Below, piece by piece: positions 52,244 to 60,775 of a DNA stretch of 64,000 bases. Numbering within the stretch: the stretch's first letter is position 1; every line of letters begins with the position of its first letter. The DNA comes from Phascolarctobacterium_A sp034086985 (GTDB lineage Bacteria > Bacillota > Negativicutes > Acidaminococcales > Acidaminococcaceae). The position numbers and the translations under genes are program-made. The DNA is taken from the NCBI GenBank assembly GCA_034086985.1, contig JAXDZG010000009.1, positions 1-64,000 on the forward strand, given 5' to 3'. Below the pieces are notes generated by a model. That model ran no database searches, was not told where the DNA came from, and saw only the letters and a list, made by a program, of their open reading frames with translations.

Positions 52244-52260
52244 ACAACTATGTAATTTTC

Positions 52261-54036
52261 TTATCCTGTTTTCTGCTCCTCACCCCTATTCATATGCAGG
52301 CACACATAACGCTCGCTAGTTTTTTGGTTATTATAGACCATATATTTCGTGATTGTACTCTCACCATTCCTACCTGTAATAAAGCCTGACTCCACAAGAC
52401 GCTTGCGGATGCTTCTCATGCTATCCCTATAACCTAGCTCCTTAATAAAGTCAGCAAAAACGTGGGGGCGTATATAGACATCCTCCTCATAGAAGAAGCC
52501 ATAATTTTCATAAGAAGGATTGCTATAATCCATGTTGGTGCCATTTGCGCTATAGCCAAAATACTTGCGGTATTTATTAACCACTTCAACTAATCCCTCA
52601 TAAATCTCCATGGCCTCCATTTGGTGATTCGAATAGGGTAAACGGTTCAAGATAGCCACACCCATTTCCATGCTGTCATCAATACAACACAGCAGTGCTT
52701 CTTCATAGGATAATGGCTCCATAACATCATCAGCTGCATCAACTGCATCAGCATCATCCAAGCCATCTCTCTTTTCCCGGTACACCCCAGAGCATACACG
52801 CACATCCCGTCGTAACTTACCGCTTCGCTCCTGTTGAGGCTCTGCTAGGTTGCTATAAATCATAACATAACGAGCCCAAAAATCAGCCACTACAATCAAG
52901 GCTAACATGCTCACAGCCGTATCCTCATGTTTGCCCTTGTCCAAAGCGAAAAGCTGATCCCGCACTTGGTTATAGCTCTTTTGTAAAACCTCACGAGGTG
53001 TTCTTTCTAAAAAGCGCAAATACGGTTCTTTAGCGCAGCCATGACAGTGAACCACAAGATTATTGTAAAAGCTCATGCTTTCCTTGCTTAGGCGATGCTC
53101 CAGCTCTAGCTCCAAAATACGCCTACCGGCACCGCCGGTCATGGTCTTGGTAACCAATGTTTGCTCACTGGAAATAATATTCATCGTGTGCCATCTTTTC
53201 ACTTGGGCCGCATTGGTGTCCTTATCCGCCCGCAGCTTACCCTTGCCATTGTGCAGCATATAAATCAGCGTCTGCAGGAATTTTTCCATCTCCTTGCCCT
53301 TCCCCATCTGTTGCACATCATCCAAAAATAGTGGCAACCCGTCCATGTTTTGGGCATGGGTCTCAAAGCCGTTAATAGTACCATCAAAACCATAAATCAG
53401 TTTTTCGCTGCCCCAAAAGGAGGCTGCCATGCGCATAATTGTAGTCTTGCCCGTGCCCTTTTCCCCGTAGAGTAGTACTAAAGGCGAGCCTCTAAATTCA
53501 ATCAGCTCTAAAAGAGGTGCACAGAAAGAGCAGGCCAATACAAATCGGCCGGACAGGCTCTCCTGACAGAGACGCAAATATCCGCTGAGCCATTCCAGCT
53601 CCTCTCCCTGCACATCCATGAGCGCTCCCTGCAAGTCGTTATCCTTGATTTGTAGGCGCACATTTTCAGCCTCCCGTCCCGGCAGATTGAAGACTCCATC
53701 ATACCAACCTAATTTGCTCAAAAGCAGCATGGGCTCCCTAGAACCTACTATATGACTTAATAATTGCAGGTATTGCACCAGAAGCCGTGCATTTTGGCAG
53801 GTCACATCAAGATTATAATTGGCCAGATCCACTATGCCACGGCTGGTACCGATTTTACTCTTAGGCACAGGAGTAAGCCTATTCCATTTGCCGCCCCAGA
53901 AAACCTCTAATTCTACCTGATATATTTTAGTAGTTATGTCTACTAAAAGATTGGAAATTAGCACAGGGGTGTAGCTCACTAAAAGCTTAGCATTGATTTC
54001 GCCGGTCTTAGAGTTACGCAGCAGTCTATAAATATT
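52261..54036 (-). pseudogene. DUF927 ATPase of a mobile element, 5' truncated
   Basis: Contains a DUF927 domain (LGWYDGVFNLPG, Walker A YGEKGTGKTTIMRM, Walker B PLFLDDVQQM, then GGAGRRILELELE) and a C-terminal HTH-like region. DUF927 proteins come from phages and integrative elements and usually follow a primase module. A GTG at 53979 can start a 572-codon frame, but matching frame (NIYRLLRNSKTGEINAKLL) continues upstream to a TGA at about 54037, with no ATG. That end coincides with the left end of the 233-bp direct repeat, so the 5' part was probably removed. Confidence 0.75.
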
Positions 54037-54119
54037 TCACACTTTCTTCACTTTATCGCGGGAATTTGTAACAATTTACTATTATTCTCAATTTTCTGTG
54101 CTCTTTTTACTTTTTCCTC

Positions 54120-54148
54120 TTGCAAATTCTATAACTATATGTTAATAT
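54120..54148 (+). promoter_or_regulatory. Promoter of repeat ncRNA, copy A
   Basis: -35 TTGCAA (54120-54125), 17 bp, -10 TAATAT (54143-54148). Conserved in copy B. Confidence 0.6.
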
Positions 54149-54154
54149 AAACTC

Positions 54155-54231
54155 AACAACTTAATAACATGGAGCTTATAATCGTTCCATCGCGAATTTT
54201 TGTAGTAGTGTCGTTCGGCACTACTATTTTT
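54155..54231 (+). ncRNA. Short hairpin RNA in direct repeat, copy A
   Basis: About 77 nt predicted. First hairpin ATGGA / TCCAT around a loop holding TTATAATCG; second hairpin AGTAGTGTCG-TT-CGGCACTACT (one T-G pair) followed by TTTTT, a terminator. It has no reading frame. Both copies keep the two hairpins while the single-stranded parts differ, which suggests that structure matters. Function unknown. Confidence 0.55.
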
Positions 54232-54291
54232 GTTTATTAGGTTGATTTTACGAAAGGAGGGTAGAAAATGGTTTGAAACTACTTTTTATTC

Positions 54292-54335
54292 TTGACAGGA
54301 ATATTTTAGTTGTGTATAATGATCGCGAGATCATT
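54292..54335 (+). promoter_or_regulatory. Promoter and operator of the HigBA-type module
   Basis: -35 TTGACA (54292-54297), 17 bp, -10 TATAAT (54315-54320): full consensus. The inverted repeat AATGATC-GCGA-GATCATT (54318-54335) overlaps the -10 and start site and is the likely antitoxin operator. Confidence 0.8.
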
Positions 54336-54362
54336 TATTGACTGTATTTAAGGAGAAAAATA

Positions 54363-54719
54363 ATGCCGTCAAAATATGATATTCACTTTTTTAAGACATC
54401 TAATGGCCGTGAGCCAGTGCAAGAGCACATTATTCAATTAATGAACTCTAAAAATCCCACAGAAAGAGCACTAGCTAATGAAATATTAACATATCTTACC
54501 TTGTTAACCGATAAAGGTACTTCCCTAGGTATGCCATACTCTAAGCATTTGCGTGATGCGCTTTGGGAATTAAGGCCTAAAAACAACCGTATAATCTATT
54601 GTTGCATTAAAGGAAATAATATCTATCTATTGCATTTCTTTAAAAAACAATCTCAAAAGACACCTCTTAAAGAAATTAAAATAGCGCTGAAGAGATATAA
54701 AGAACTCACTTCAAAGTAG
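54363..54719 (+). CDS. HigB-like toxin (phage Gp49-like, RelE superfamily)
   Basis: 118 residues. Gp49-like fold: YDIHFFKTSNGREPVQEHI at the start, LGMPYSKHLRDALWELRPK and YLLHFFKKQSQKTP. It is expected to cut mRNA on ribosomes. It precedes its antitoxin gene, the usual HigBA order, with 17 bp between them. It starts after AAGGAG. Confidence 0.9.
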   Translation: MPSKYDIHFFKTSNGREPVQEHIIQLMNSKNPTERALANEILTYLTLLTDKGTSLGMPYSKHLRDALWELRPKNNRIIYCCIKGNNIYLLHFFKKQSQKTPLKEIKIALKRYKELTSK

Positions 54720-54736
54720 CAAGGAGGTAACTCACT

Positions 54737-55042
54737 ATGGCAACTCAAAAATCATCAGTTTACGTAAATCCAAAACATGTAGGCTCTTCATTTAATGAAT
54801 TTTTAACAAAAAACTTAAGTGAAGAAGAAATTAAAATCTTAGAAGCTAAAGCAAAATTACTTGGAGAAATAATTGATGCACGTCAGGAGCTAAAACTCAC
54901 TCAGAAAAGCTTGGAAGCTCTATCAGGAGTTAAGCAGCCTATGATAGCAAAAATTGAAAATGGTAATGTTAATCCTAGTCTTGATAGTCTATTGCGCCTG
55001 CTTGTCTCTATGGGCAAAACCATTAAGGTAGTGCCTATATAA
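54737..55042 (+). CDS. HigA-like XRE antitoxin
   Basis: 101 residues. A flexible N-terminal part (about 1-38) and an XRE HTH (about 42-98; ARQELKLTQKSLEALSGVKQ, then MIAKIENGNVNPSLDSLLRL). It binds the upstream toxin and the AATGATC palindrome. A good GGAGG site precedes the ATG. Confidence 0.9.
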   Translation: MATQKSSVYVNPKHVGSSFNEFLTKNLSEEEIKILEAKAKLLGEIIDARQELKLTQKSLEALSGVKQPMIAKIENGNVNPSLDSLLRLLVSMGKTIKVVPI

Positions 55043-55139
55043 GCTCCCTAGACTACGTAACTTTAAAAAATGCGTGAAGTGTAACAAATAAAAATTTGAG
55101 CAGTTTATTAACGCTAGAGAAGAAGGAGGCGCAATTAAT

Positions 55140-55322
55140 ATGTATGATCCCTTTGAAGATGCTGAAAAAAGAGGTGAAGCTCGTGGTGAAGCTATGGGCG
55201 AAGACCGTTTTGCCGCTTTACTTACTAAACTGAAATCTATGGGTAGAGATGATGATGCTGACCGCGTGCTCATCGATAAACCTTATCGCCAAAAGCTTAT
55301 GAAGGAGCTTGCTATCCTATAG
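55140..55322 (+). CDS. Orphan Rpn C-terminal mini-protein (RpnS-like)
   Basis: 60 residues, helical: MYDPFEDAEKRGEARGEAMG, then a short HTH-like helix pair. It matches the C-terminal 53 residues of the Rpn protein at 56327-57160, which starts MYDAFKEAQKEAAQ. Both ATGs have AAGGAGG ten bases upstream within related sequence (GAAGAAGGAGG). In E. coli, small RpnS proteins made from starts inside rpn genes inhibit the nuclease. This may be an orphan inhibitor or the stump of a deleted Rpn gene. A terminator (CTCCCCGC-TCT-GCGGGGAG, TTTTTTT; 55334-55360) follows. Confidence 0.65.
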   Translation: MYDPFEDAEKRGEARGEAMGEDRFAALLTKLKSMGRDDDADRVLIDKPYRQKLMKELAIL

Positions 55323-55333
55323 TCCACCTCTAA

Positions 55334-55360
55334 CTCCCCGCTCTGCGGGGAGTTTTTTTC
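55334..55360 (+). terminator. Terminator of the HigBA/mini-Rpn unit
   Basis: AACTCCCCGC-TCT-GCGGGGAGTT followed by T. Strong stem, three-base loop. A similar sequence follows the complete Rpn gene at 57172-57200. Confidence 0.92.
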
Positions 55361-55449
55361 TTATAGGAGCATAAAATCTCTATATAAGTCAACACAGGAT
55401 TTTCTGTACCGTTATAGTGCTATTGGAGATGAGCCAAAAGTACCATTTA

Positions 55450-55854
55450 CTACTCAAGGCTTTTCCTATTTTTCCTCTTTTTTCCCACACGCATAGAATC
55501 ATTCCCATAATATCTGGGCAAACTCTCTAACTCATTTCCCTTCAGGTTCTTGAATACAGTTCCTACTATGTCAGCTGCCAATTTGCTAATCTTATCTTCT
55601 TCAATTTCTAAAAAGTTATCACCGTATAAGGAGTGTAATAGCATATACAACCCATATTTTTTAGTTATTATTACAAGATTAATAAAGGTTGGCATATTAA
55701 TTAATTCATGCCCTTTTTCAATCTTACTCAAGTATTGACTTGTAACACCTAGCATATCAGCAAATTCTTTTTGAGTAATACCCTTTGAGTACCTATAGAG
55801 CTTGATCTCCAACCCTAAATTCTCTAATAGTTCTTCATTATTATACTTTGCCAT
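55450..55854 (-). CDS. XRE-family regulator
   Basis: 134 residues. HTH at about 12-66: IKLYRYSKGITQKEFADMLG, then QYLSKIEKGHELI. The C-terminal part is helical and ends in a basic tail (GKKRKNRKSLE). It is transcribed against the neighbouring genes inside the repeat-bounded segment. Possibly it controls the adjacent Rpn or TA genes; no binding site is evident. Confidence 0.85.
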   Translation of the reverse strand: MAKYNNEELLENLGLEIKLYRYSKGITQKEFADMLGVTSQYLSKIEKGHELINMPTFINLVIITKKYGLYMLLHSLYGDNFLEIEEDKISKLAADIVGTVFKNLKGNELESLPRYYGNDSMRVGKKRKNRKSLE

Positions 55855-55989
55855 TAAATCCGCCTCCCATTTCTTACATTTTATTAGATGCGCCTTTTAC
55901 ACATATCATTTTTTTCAACACTACAACTTATTCAGCACAGTTGCTTCTCCTTACCTTCGTGCTAGTAAATTCATCCCTTTAATGCCATC

Positions 55990-56227
55990 TATATTTCACA
56001 CTTTTTTTACTTTCTCGTGTCAAAAACTAACAATTTACCATTTTTCTCAATTTTCTACTCTATTTCCCCTTTCCCCTCTTGCAAATTCTATAACTATATG
56101 TTAATATAAACTCAACAACTTAATAACATGGAGCTCATAATCGTTCCATGGTGATTTTTGGTAGTAGTAGTGTCGTTCGGCACTACTATTTTTGTTTATT
56201 AGGTTGATTTTTATGAAGGGAGGGTAG
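55990..56227 (+). repeat. ~238-bp direct repeat, copy B
   Basis: Second copy of 54032-54264, about 1.96 kb downstream and in the same orientation. It begins ATATTTCACACTT as in copy A and ends in GGGAGGGTAG. It has an extra GTA and small changes in the first hairpin. Confidence 0.85.
56114..56193 (+). ncRNA. Short hairpin RNA in direct repeat, copy B
   Basis: Promoter TTGCAA (56079-56084), 17 bp, TAATAT (56102-56107). The RNA has a first hairpin CATGGA / TCCATG and a second AGTAGTGTCG / CGGCACTACT with TTTTT after it. Same plan as copy A. Function unknown; it could also be a leader or attenuator of the Rpn gene. Confidence 0.55.
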
Positions 56228-56250
56228 GCTATTTTATCCTCACTTTCTCG

Positions 56251-56279
56251 TTGACTATCACTTTAGCTTGTGCTAAGAT
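56251..56279 (+). promoter_or_regulatory. Promoter of the Rpn gene
   Basis: -35 TTGACT (56251-56256), 17 bp, -10 TAAGAT (56274-56279). TTAGC-TTGT-GCTAA overlaps the spacer and -10, and CTCGTT / AACGAG flanks the whole, which could be an operator. Confidence 0.65.
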
Positions 56280-56326
56280 GAAGCTAACGAGAGGATCTTT
56301 CTTTTGCTGCACAAGGAGGTAAATTT

Positions 56327-57160
56327 ATGGCAGAAAAAGACATTTCTCAAAAGATTCTCGAAGACAAGCCAGATGTTTTTGCTGACATTGTCAATGGCCT
56401 TTGCTTTAATGGTAAAGAGGTTATCAAACCAGATGAGCTACAGGATATTTCTAGCCTGGCAGCTTATGACGACAAGAAGAAGTATCGCTATACTCAACGC
56501 GATATTACCAAGCTATGGAAAAAGGGGATTTTTAATATCGCTTGTCTTGGCATTGAAAACCAAATTGCCAAGGATAACACGATGCCCCTACGCGTCATTG
56601 CTTACGATGGTGCTCAGTACAAAATTCAGGCTAATGACAAGGTTTCTAACTATTATCCAGTTATTACATTAGTACTTTATTTCGGCAAAACTAAATGGAA
56701 GAAACCATTGAGCTTATTTGACTTATTCGATGTTCTACTAGAGCTCAAGCCATTTACAAATGACTACAAAATAAACCTATTTGATATTTCCCACATGAAT
56801 ACTAAGGAAGTATCCGTTTTCAAAAGTGATTTCTGGCATATAGCAGACTATTTCTCTCAAATCAACGAGACTAATAGTTATATTCCCAGTAAAACCCGCC
56901 TCACCCATCCAGAAGAAACCTTTAAGCTTATGAGCTTTTTAACTGGTAATGAAAAACTGCAACTATTATCTGGCGAAGAAGAAGGAGGTCCTAACACTAT
57001 GTATGATGCATTTAAAGAAGCCCAAAAAGAAGCTGCACAAGAAAGCAGACTTAACGACATCCGCGCCCTTATGGATAGCTGTAATTGGACTGCTAAGCAG
57101 GCCATGGATGCTCTTAAACTGACTATAGAAGAACAAAATAAATATTTGATGCTGCTTTAA
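56327..57160 (+). CDS. Rpn-family nuclease / transposase-like protein with internal start
   Basis: 277 residues. Nuclease region at about 15-200 with the ExQ element in IACLGIENQIAKD, then LPLRVIAYD-type strands; C-terminal helical tail from 225. The family belongs to PD-(D/E)XK enzymes that promote recombination and, in recent work, act as toxic antiphage proteins. An in-frame ATG at 56999 (residue 225) has AAGGAGG ten bases upstream, so a 53-residue C-terminal protein is probably also made. It ends in a terminator (CTCCCCGC / GTGGGGAG; 57172-57200). Confidence 0.88.
   Translation: MAEKDISQKILEDKPDVFADIVNGLCFNGKEVIKPDELQDISSLAAYDDKKKYRYTQRDITKLWKKGIFNIACLGIENQIAKDNTMPLRVIAYDGAQYKIQANDKVSNYYPVITLVLYFGKTKWKKPLSLFDLFDVLLELKPFTNDYKINLFDISHMNTKEVSVFKSDFWHIADYFSQINETNSYIPSKTRLTHPEETFKLMSFLTGNEKLQLLSGEEEGGPNTMYDAFKEAQKEAAQESRLNDIRALMDSCNWTAKQAMDALKLTIEEQNKYLMLL
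56982..57001 (+). promoter_or_regulatory. Internal ribosome-binding site and start in the Rpn gene
   Basis: AAGGAGG (56982-56988), ten bases, then ATG (56999-57001) in frame with the Rpn gene. The same site and spacing precede the orphan mini-gene at 55140. It would give a free C-terminal domain, as reported for RpnS antitoxins. Confidence 0.6.
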
Positions 57161-57171
57161 CAGTTCACCTC

Positions 57172-57200
57172 TACTCCCCGCATCAGTGGGGAGTTTTTTG
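57172..57200 (+). terminator. Terminator of the Rpn gene
   Basis: CTCCCCGC-ATCA-GTGGGGAG followed by TTTTTTG: stem with one G-T pair, four-base loop and T run just past the stop. Confidence 0.9.
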
Positions 57201-57282
57201 TGTAAAACAAAAACTCCGCACCATAAAGATGCGGAGTAAATTGCGCGATATTTGTGATTGAGTGCTGAACAGAGCCCAAGAA

Positions 57283-57675
57283 TTAACGCTTGGAGAACTG
57301 GCTAGCCTTACGAGCTTTCTTCAAGCCGTATTTACGACGTTCTTTTTCGCGGGGGTCGCGAGTCAGGAAGCCTGCTTTTTTCAGAACAGGACGGAATTCA
57401 GCGTCAACCTTCAGCAGAGCGCGAGCAATGCCGTGACGGATAGCACCAGCTTGGCCGGAAATGCCGCCGCCAACTACGTTAACGAGTACGTCATATTTGC
57501 CTTTGGTTTCGGTAACTTCGAGCGGTTGGTTAACAATCAGCTCCAAAGTCTTCAGACCGAAGTATTGATTTAATTCACGATCGTTGATTACGATGTTGCC
57601 TTCACCCGGAACCAGGCGAACGCGGGCAACGGAAGATTTACGACGACCGGTTGCGTTATAAGTAACTACTGCCAT
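57283..57675 (-). CDS. rpsI: 30S ribosomal protein S9
   Basis: 130 residues. Starts AVVTYNATGRRKSSVARVRL and ends in the typical KKARKASQFSKR tail, which reaches the P site of the ribosome. It lies 20 bp after rplM, the conserved order. Confidence 0.99.
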   Translation of the reverse strand: MAVVTYNATGRRKSSVARVRLVPGEGNIVINDRELNQYFGLKTLELIVNQPLEVTETKGKYDVLVNVVGGGISGQAGAIRHGIARALLKVDAEFRPVLKKAGFLTRDPREKERRKYGLKKARKASQFSKR

Positions 57676-57695
57676 TTATTGTTCCCTCCCGGATG

Positions 57696-58133
57696 TTATC
57701 TAACGTTGATTTCCAAAACTTCAGGTTTTTGAGCTGCATGCGGATGTTCGCTGCCAGCATATACATGAAGCTTGCTGTAAATGTCTGCGCCCAGACGGTT
57801 ATGGGGAATCATACCCTTAACTGCCAGCTCAACCATTTTTACAGGGTTATTCTTCAGCATGTCGCCAGCCTTTACATAGCTGTCGCCGCCGAGGTAACCA
57901 GAATGATGGAAATAAACTTTCTTAGTCAGTTTCTTGCCGGTCAAAACAACCTTGTCGGCATTGATAATGATTACGTGATCACCAGTGTCCATATGCGGGG
58001 TAAAGGTAGGTTTATGCTTACCGCGCAGGACTTTTGCTACTTCTGCAGCCAGACGGCCCAGAGTTTTATCAGCTGCGTCAACAACGAACCATTTACGTTC
58101 GATGTTGGACGGATTAGCCATAAAAGATTTCAT
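57696..58133 (-). CDS. rplM: 50S ribosomal protein L13
   Basis: 145 residues. KWFVVDAADKTLGRLA, then the YFHHSGYLGG and AVKGMIPHNRLG segments. The ATG at 58133 has GGAGGG nine bases upstream. It has its own promoter, so rplM-rpsI is separable from truA and the ECF genes. Confidence 0.99.
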   Translation of the reverse strand: MKSFMANPSNIERKWFVVDAADKTLGRLAAEVAKVLRGKHKPTFTPHMDTGDHVIIINADKVVLTGKKLTKKVYFHHSGYLGGDSYVKAGDMLKNNPVKMVELAVKGMIPHNRLGADIYSKLHVYAGSEHPHAAQKPEVLEINVR

Positions 58134-58235
58134 CGCTTATGTCCCTCCTAGATAGTTTCCAAATATACAGTTCGTTGTGAATTTTCTCACCGTATTTCGG
58201 GGCTAGTGAAATCAAGCGGAAAATCACGTAGATAT

Positions 58236-58264
58236 ATTATACTTAAAAGCAAGTTTTAAGTCAA
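58236..58264 (-). promoter_or_regulatory. Promoter of rplM-rpsI
   Basis: On the minus strand -35 TTGACT (58259-58264), 17 bp, consensus -10 TATAAT (58236-58241). It leaves a leader of about 95 nt, in which L13-type autoregulation is possible; I could not confirm a known leader fold. Confidence 0.85.
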
Positions 58265-58362
58265 GCTTTTTCGCCAAAAAATTGTAAAAAAGTTACATTA
58301 ATCGCCCTAGCTGCCAGCCTTTCTCTAGGAAGTGCTAACAGGCTTTTAGGCTAGCTTAAATT

Positions 58363-59115
58363 TTACCTTTCGGGATAGGGCTTGTAGCAAACCTCCGCTA
58401 GATAGAGCCCCTCCGCCGGGGCCGGCGCATTCAAAAACTCGCAGCGCTGCGCACGCAGCTCCGCTGCGAAATCCTCCATGGTGCGCTTGCCCAGGCCCAC
58501 CTGCACCAGGGACCACACCAGATTGCGCACCATGTGGTACACAAAGCCGTCCCCGGCGATGCGAAAAACCAGCTCGCCCCCGTCCTCACGCCAGATGGCC
58601 TCATAAATCGTCTTCACGGGCGAGCTGTCCACGCTGCCGCTGCTGCGAAAGGCACTAAAGTCGTGTGTGCCGATAAGCAGCGTCGCAGCAGCGTTCATAG
58701 CTGCCACATCCAGCTTCTCTGCCATCTGCCACGTGTAGCGTACTCTGAACGGGTCCGGCGCGTCCGCGCACAGCACCCTATACTCATAAGCCTTCCAGCA
58801 GGCGCTAAAGCGCGCATGAAAGCCTGTCGGCATTTCCTCCGCGCTAAGCACAACCACGTCACGCGGTAGTAAACGGCGACTAGCGCGCACTATGTTGGCG
58901 CAGGGAATGCGTCCACTAGTAGTAAAGGTCACCGTCTGAGCCAGCGCGTGGACCCCGGCATCGGTGCGACCGCTGCCGGCGATCACAACACGCTCGCCAC
59001 AGAGCATGGCGAGCTTTTCTTCTAATATACTTTGGATCGTCTCATAATCCTTCTGTTTTTGAAAGCCATGATAGCAGCTGCCATCATAGGCTACCACTAG
59101 CTTTATAGTCCGCAT
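58363..59115 (-). CDS. truA: tRNA pseudouridine synthase A
   Basis: 250 residues. Makes pseudouridine at 38-40 of the anticodon arm. The catalytic Asp is in GSGRTDAGVHA; other family segments are FHARFSACWKAYEY and FRIAGDGFVYHMVRN. It overlaps ecfT by 13 nt, the usual order after the ECF genes. Confidence 0.98.
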   Translation of the reverse strand: MRTIKLVVAYDGSCYHGFQKQKDYETIQSILEEKLAMLCGERVVIAGSGRTDAGVHALAQTVTFTTSGRIPCANIVRASRRLLPRDVVVLSAEEMPTGFHARFSACWKAYEYRVLCADAPDPFRVRYTWQMAEKLDVAAMNAAATLLIGTHDFSAFRSSGSVDSSPVKTIYEAIWREDGGELVFRIAGDGFVYHMVRNLVWSLVQVGLGKRTMEDFAAELRAQRCEFLNAPAPAEGLYLAEVCYKPYPER

Positions 59116-59918
59116 AGCTTACCCCAACGCATTACGGCCAAGGCCACTGCCAAGGCCAGCACTAGCAGCAGGGCTGCGTAATCGCTGGCCCCATAGGCCA
59201 GCTCGTGCATGCGGGTGCGACCCTCGCCCCCGCGGTAACAGCGTGCCTCCATGGCCACGGCCAGTTCGTCGGCACGACGAAAAGCGCTGATGAACAGCGG
59301 CACCAAGAGGGGCAGCATGTTCTTCATGCGCTGCAAAATATTGCCGCTGGCAAAATCCGCCCCACGGGCGGTCTGTGCCTTCATAATGCGGTCCGTTTCC
59401 TCTAATAAGGTAGGGATAAAGCGCAGCGCAATGGTCATCATCATGGCCAGCTCGTGGGCGGGCACGCCCACGGCCTTAAAAGGCCGCAACAAATTCTCGA
59501 TGCCGTCCGTCAGCACAATGGGTGATGTGGTAAAGGTCAGCACCGAAGAAAAAAGCAGCAGCAAAATCAGGCGCACTGCCATCTTCAGGCCCATATCCAG
59601 CCCCTCTTGCGTTACGCTCAAGAATTTCCAGGTCCAGATAATATGCTCGCCGGGAGCGGTGAACATATGAATGAGCATGGTCAAAATGACGATAATCCAA
59701 ATGGGCTTCAGGGACTTCAGCACCATAAGCCAGGGCAGCCTGCTAATTAAAATTACTAGGGCTGCAAAGACGGATAAAATGCCATAGGAAAGCGGCGTAT
59801 CCGCAAAGAAAATCGCAATAATATAAATAATCGTAGCCAATATTTTCGTGCGCGGGTCCAGCTTATGAATCAAGGAATTGCCGGGGAAATATTGGCCTAA
59901 GGTAATCTCTGTCAGCAT
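59103..59918 (-). CDS. ecfT: ECF transporter transmembrane protein EcfT
   Basis: About 271 residues. Five or so membrane helices and the coupling motifs ARG (QTARGADF) and ARC (MEARCYRG-type) that contact the ATPases. It links the two EcfA subunits with exchangeable vitamin-binding S components. The ATG at 59918 shares a base with the ecfA2 stop (TAATG). Many S components are probably encoded elsewhere. Confidence 0.96.
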   Translation of the reverse strand: MLTEITLGQYFPGNSLIHKLDPRTKILATIIYIIAIFFADTPLSYGILSVFAALVILISRLPWLMVLKSLKPIWIIVILTMLIHMFTAPGEHIIWTWKFLSVTQEGLDMGLKMAVRLILLLLFSSVLTFTTSPIVLTDGIENLLRPFKAVGVPAHELAMMMTIALRFIPTLLEETDRIMKAQTARGADFASGNILQRMKNMLPLLVPLFISAFRRADELAVAMEARCYRGGEGRTRMHELAYGASDYAALLLVLALAVALAVMRWGKLCGL

Positions 59919-60775
59919 TATTTCCACCCCTTCACTTTCTTAATGGCCTTCACCAGAGCCATCTCATCCTTAATTCCCTCAGGTAAAGCCAATCCCTTTT
60001 GGCGCAGCAAATCGGCCAGCTTATACACCTGGGGCACGTCCACGCCCACCTGCACAAGCTCGTCGCCATGCTCCTTAAAAATCGCCGCCGGCTCACCATC
60101 AAAGAGCACCTTGCCAGCGTTAATAACCAGCATGCGGTTGGCGTATTTCACGGCCTCCTCCATGCTGTGGGTAACGAGTACAATGGCAATGCCACGGCTC
60201 TTGTGCAGGGCCATAATCTCCCGAAAAACAGCGTTCCGGCTGCGAGGATCGAGGCCTGCGCTGGGCTCGTCCAGCACCAAATAGTCAGGATTCATGGCTA
60301 CCACGCCTGCGATGGCCACCCGACGCATTTGACCGCCACTAAGCTGAAAGGGAGAACGCTCCCCATAGGTATCATAGTCCAGGCCTACGAATTCCATGGC
60401 CTCACGCACTGCCTTGGCAACCTCTTCCTCGTTAAAGCCCTTGTTGCGAGGGCCAAAGGCGATATCCTCAAAGACAGTCTCCGCAAAAATCTGGTGCTCC
60501 GGATATTGGAAAACCATGCCCACCTGTTGGCGCGCATTTTTCGCCTGTGCTCCCTTGGCCGTGATATCAATCTCGTCAATGGTAGCAGTGCCCTTATCCG
60601 GCTTTAAGAGGCCGTTCAGATGCTGCACCAGCGTGGATTTGCCACTACCGGTGTGACCGATAATGGCCACAATCTCGCCCTTGTCGATGGCTACGGAAAC
60701 ATCTGCCAGAGCCAAGCGTTCAAAGGGCGTGCCCTTGGAATATGTATGATAAATATTGCTTAATTTTATTGACAT
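59918..60775 (-). CDS. ecfA2: ECF transporter ATPase EcfA2
   Basis: 285 residues. Walker A GHTGSGKSTLVQHL, signature QLSGGQMRRVAIAGV, Walker B LVLDEPSAGLDP and H-loop VTHSMEEA. It overlaps ecfA1 by 10 nt. Confidence 0.97.
   Translation of the reverse strand: MSIKLSNIYHTYSKGTPFERLALADVSVAIDKGEIVAIIGHTGSGKSTLVQHLNGLLKPDKGTATIDEIDITAKGAQAKNARQQVGMVFQYPEHQIFAETVFEDIAFGPRNKGFNEEEVAKAVREAMEFVGLDYDTYGERSPFQLSGGQMRRVAIAGVVAMNPDYLVLDEPSAGLDPRSRNAVFREIMALHKSRGIAIVLVTHSMEEAVKYANRMLVINAGKVLFDGEPAAIFKEHGDELVQVGVDVPQVYKLADLLRQKGLALPEGIKDEMALVKAIKKVKGWK

Larger units (their letters stand above)
51945..52260. other. Intergenic region with hairpins, promoter and terminator
   Basis: 316 bp. It holds the dehydratase promoter (52042-52069), an extended hairpin (AAGCTA-AAATCCAC / GTGGATTT-AGCTT, about 52069-52100), GCAGCAC-TCC-GTGCTGC next to it (about 52102-52118) and the terminator of the DUF927 gene. 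AAAAGCCCA/AAAAGCTCA-like repeats occur at 52131-52240. No coding frame is convincing. Confidence 0.65.
54032..54264 (+). repeat. 233-bp direct repeat, copy A
   Basis: Highly similar to 55990-56227. The last 135 bp are nearly identical, including promoter, hairpin RNA and terminator; the first 100 bp are more diverged. Copy A cuts the DUF927 gene and precedes the HigBA-type pair. Confidence 0.85.
55855..56326. other. Intergenic region with repeat copy B and Rpn promoter
   Basis: 472 bp without a gene. It contains the XRE promoter region, direct repeat copy B (55990-56227) and the Rpn promoter at 56251-56279. Confidence 0.7.

Noticed and set aside
52131..52260. CRISPR-like repeats
   Set aside because: Short A-rich similarities (AAAAGCCCA and variants) are irregular, without spacers of uniform length, and no cas genes are present.
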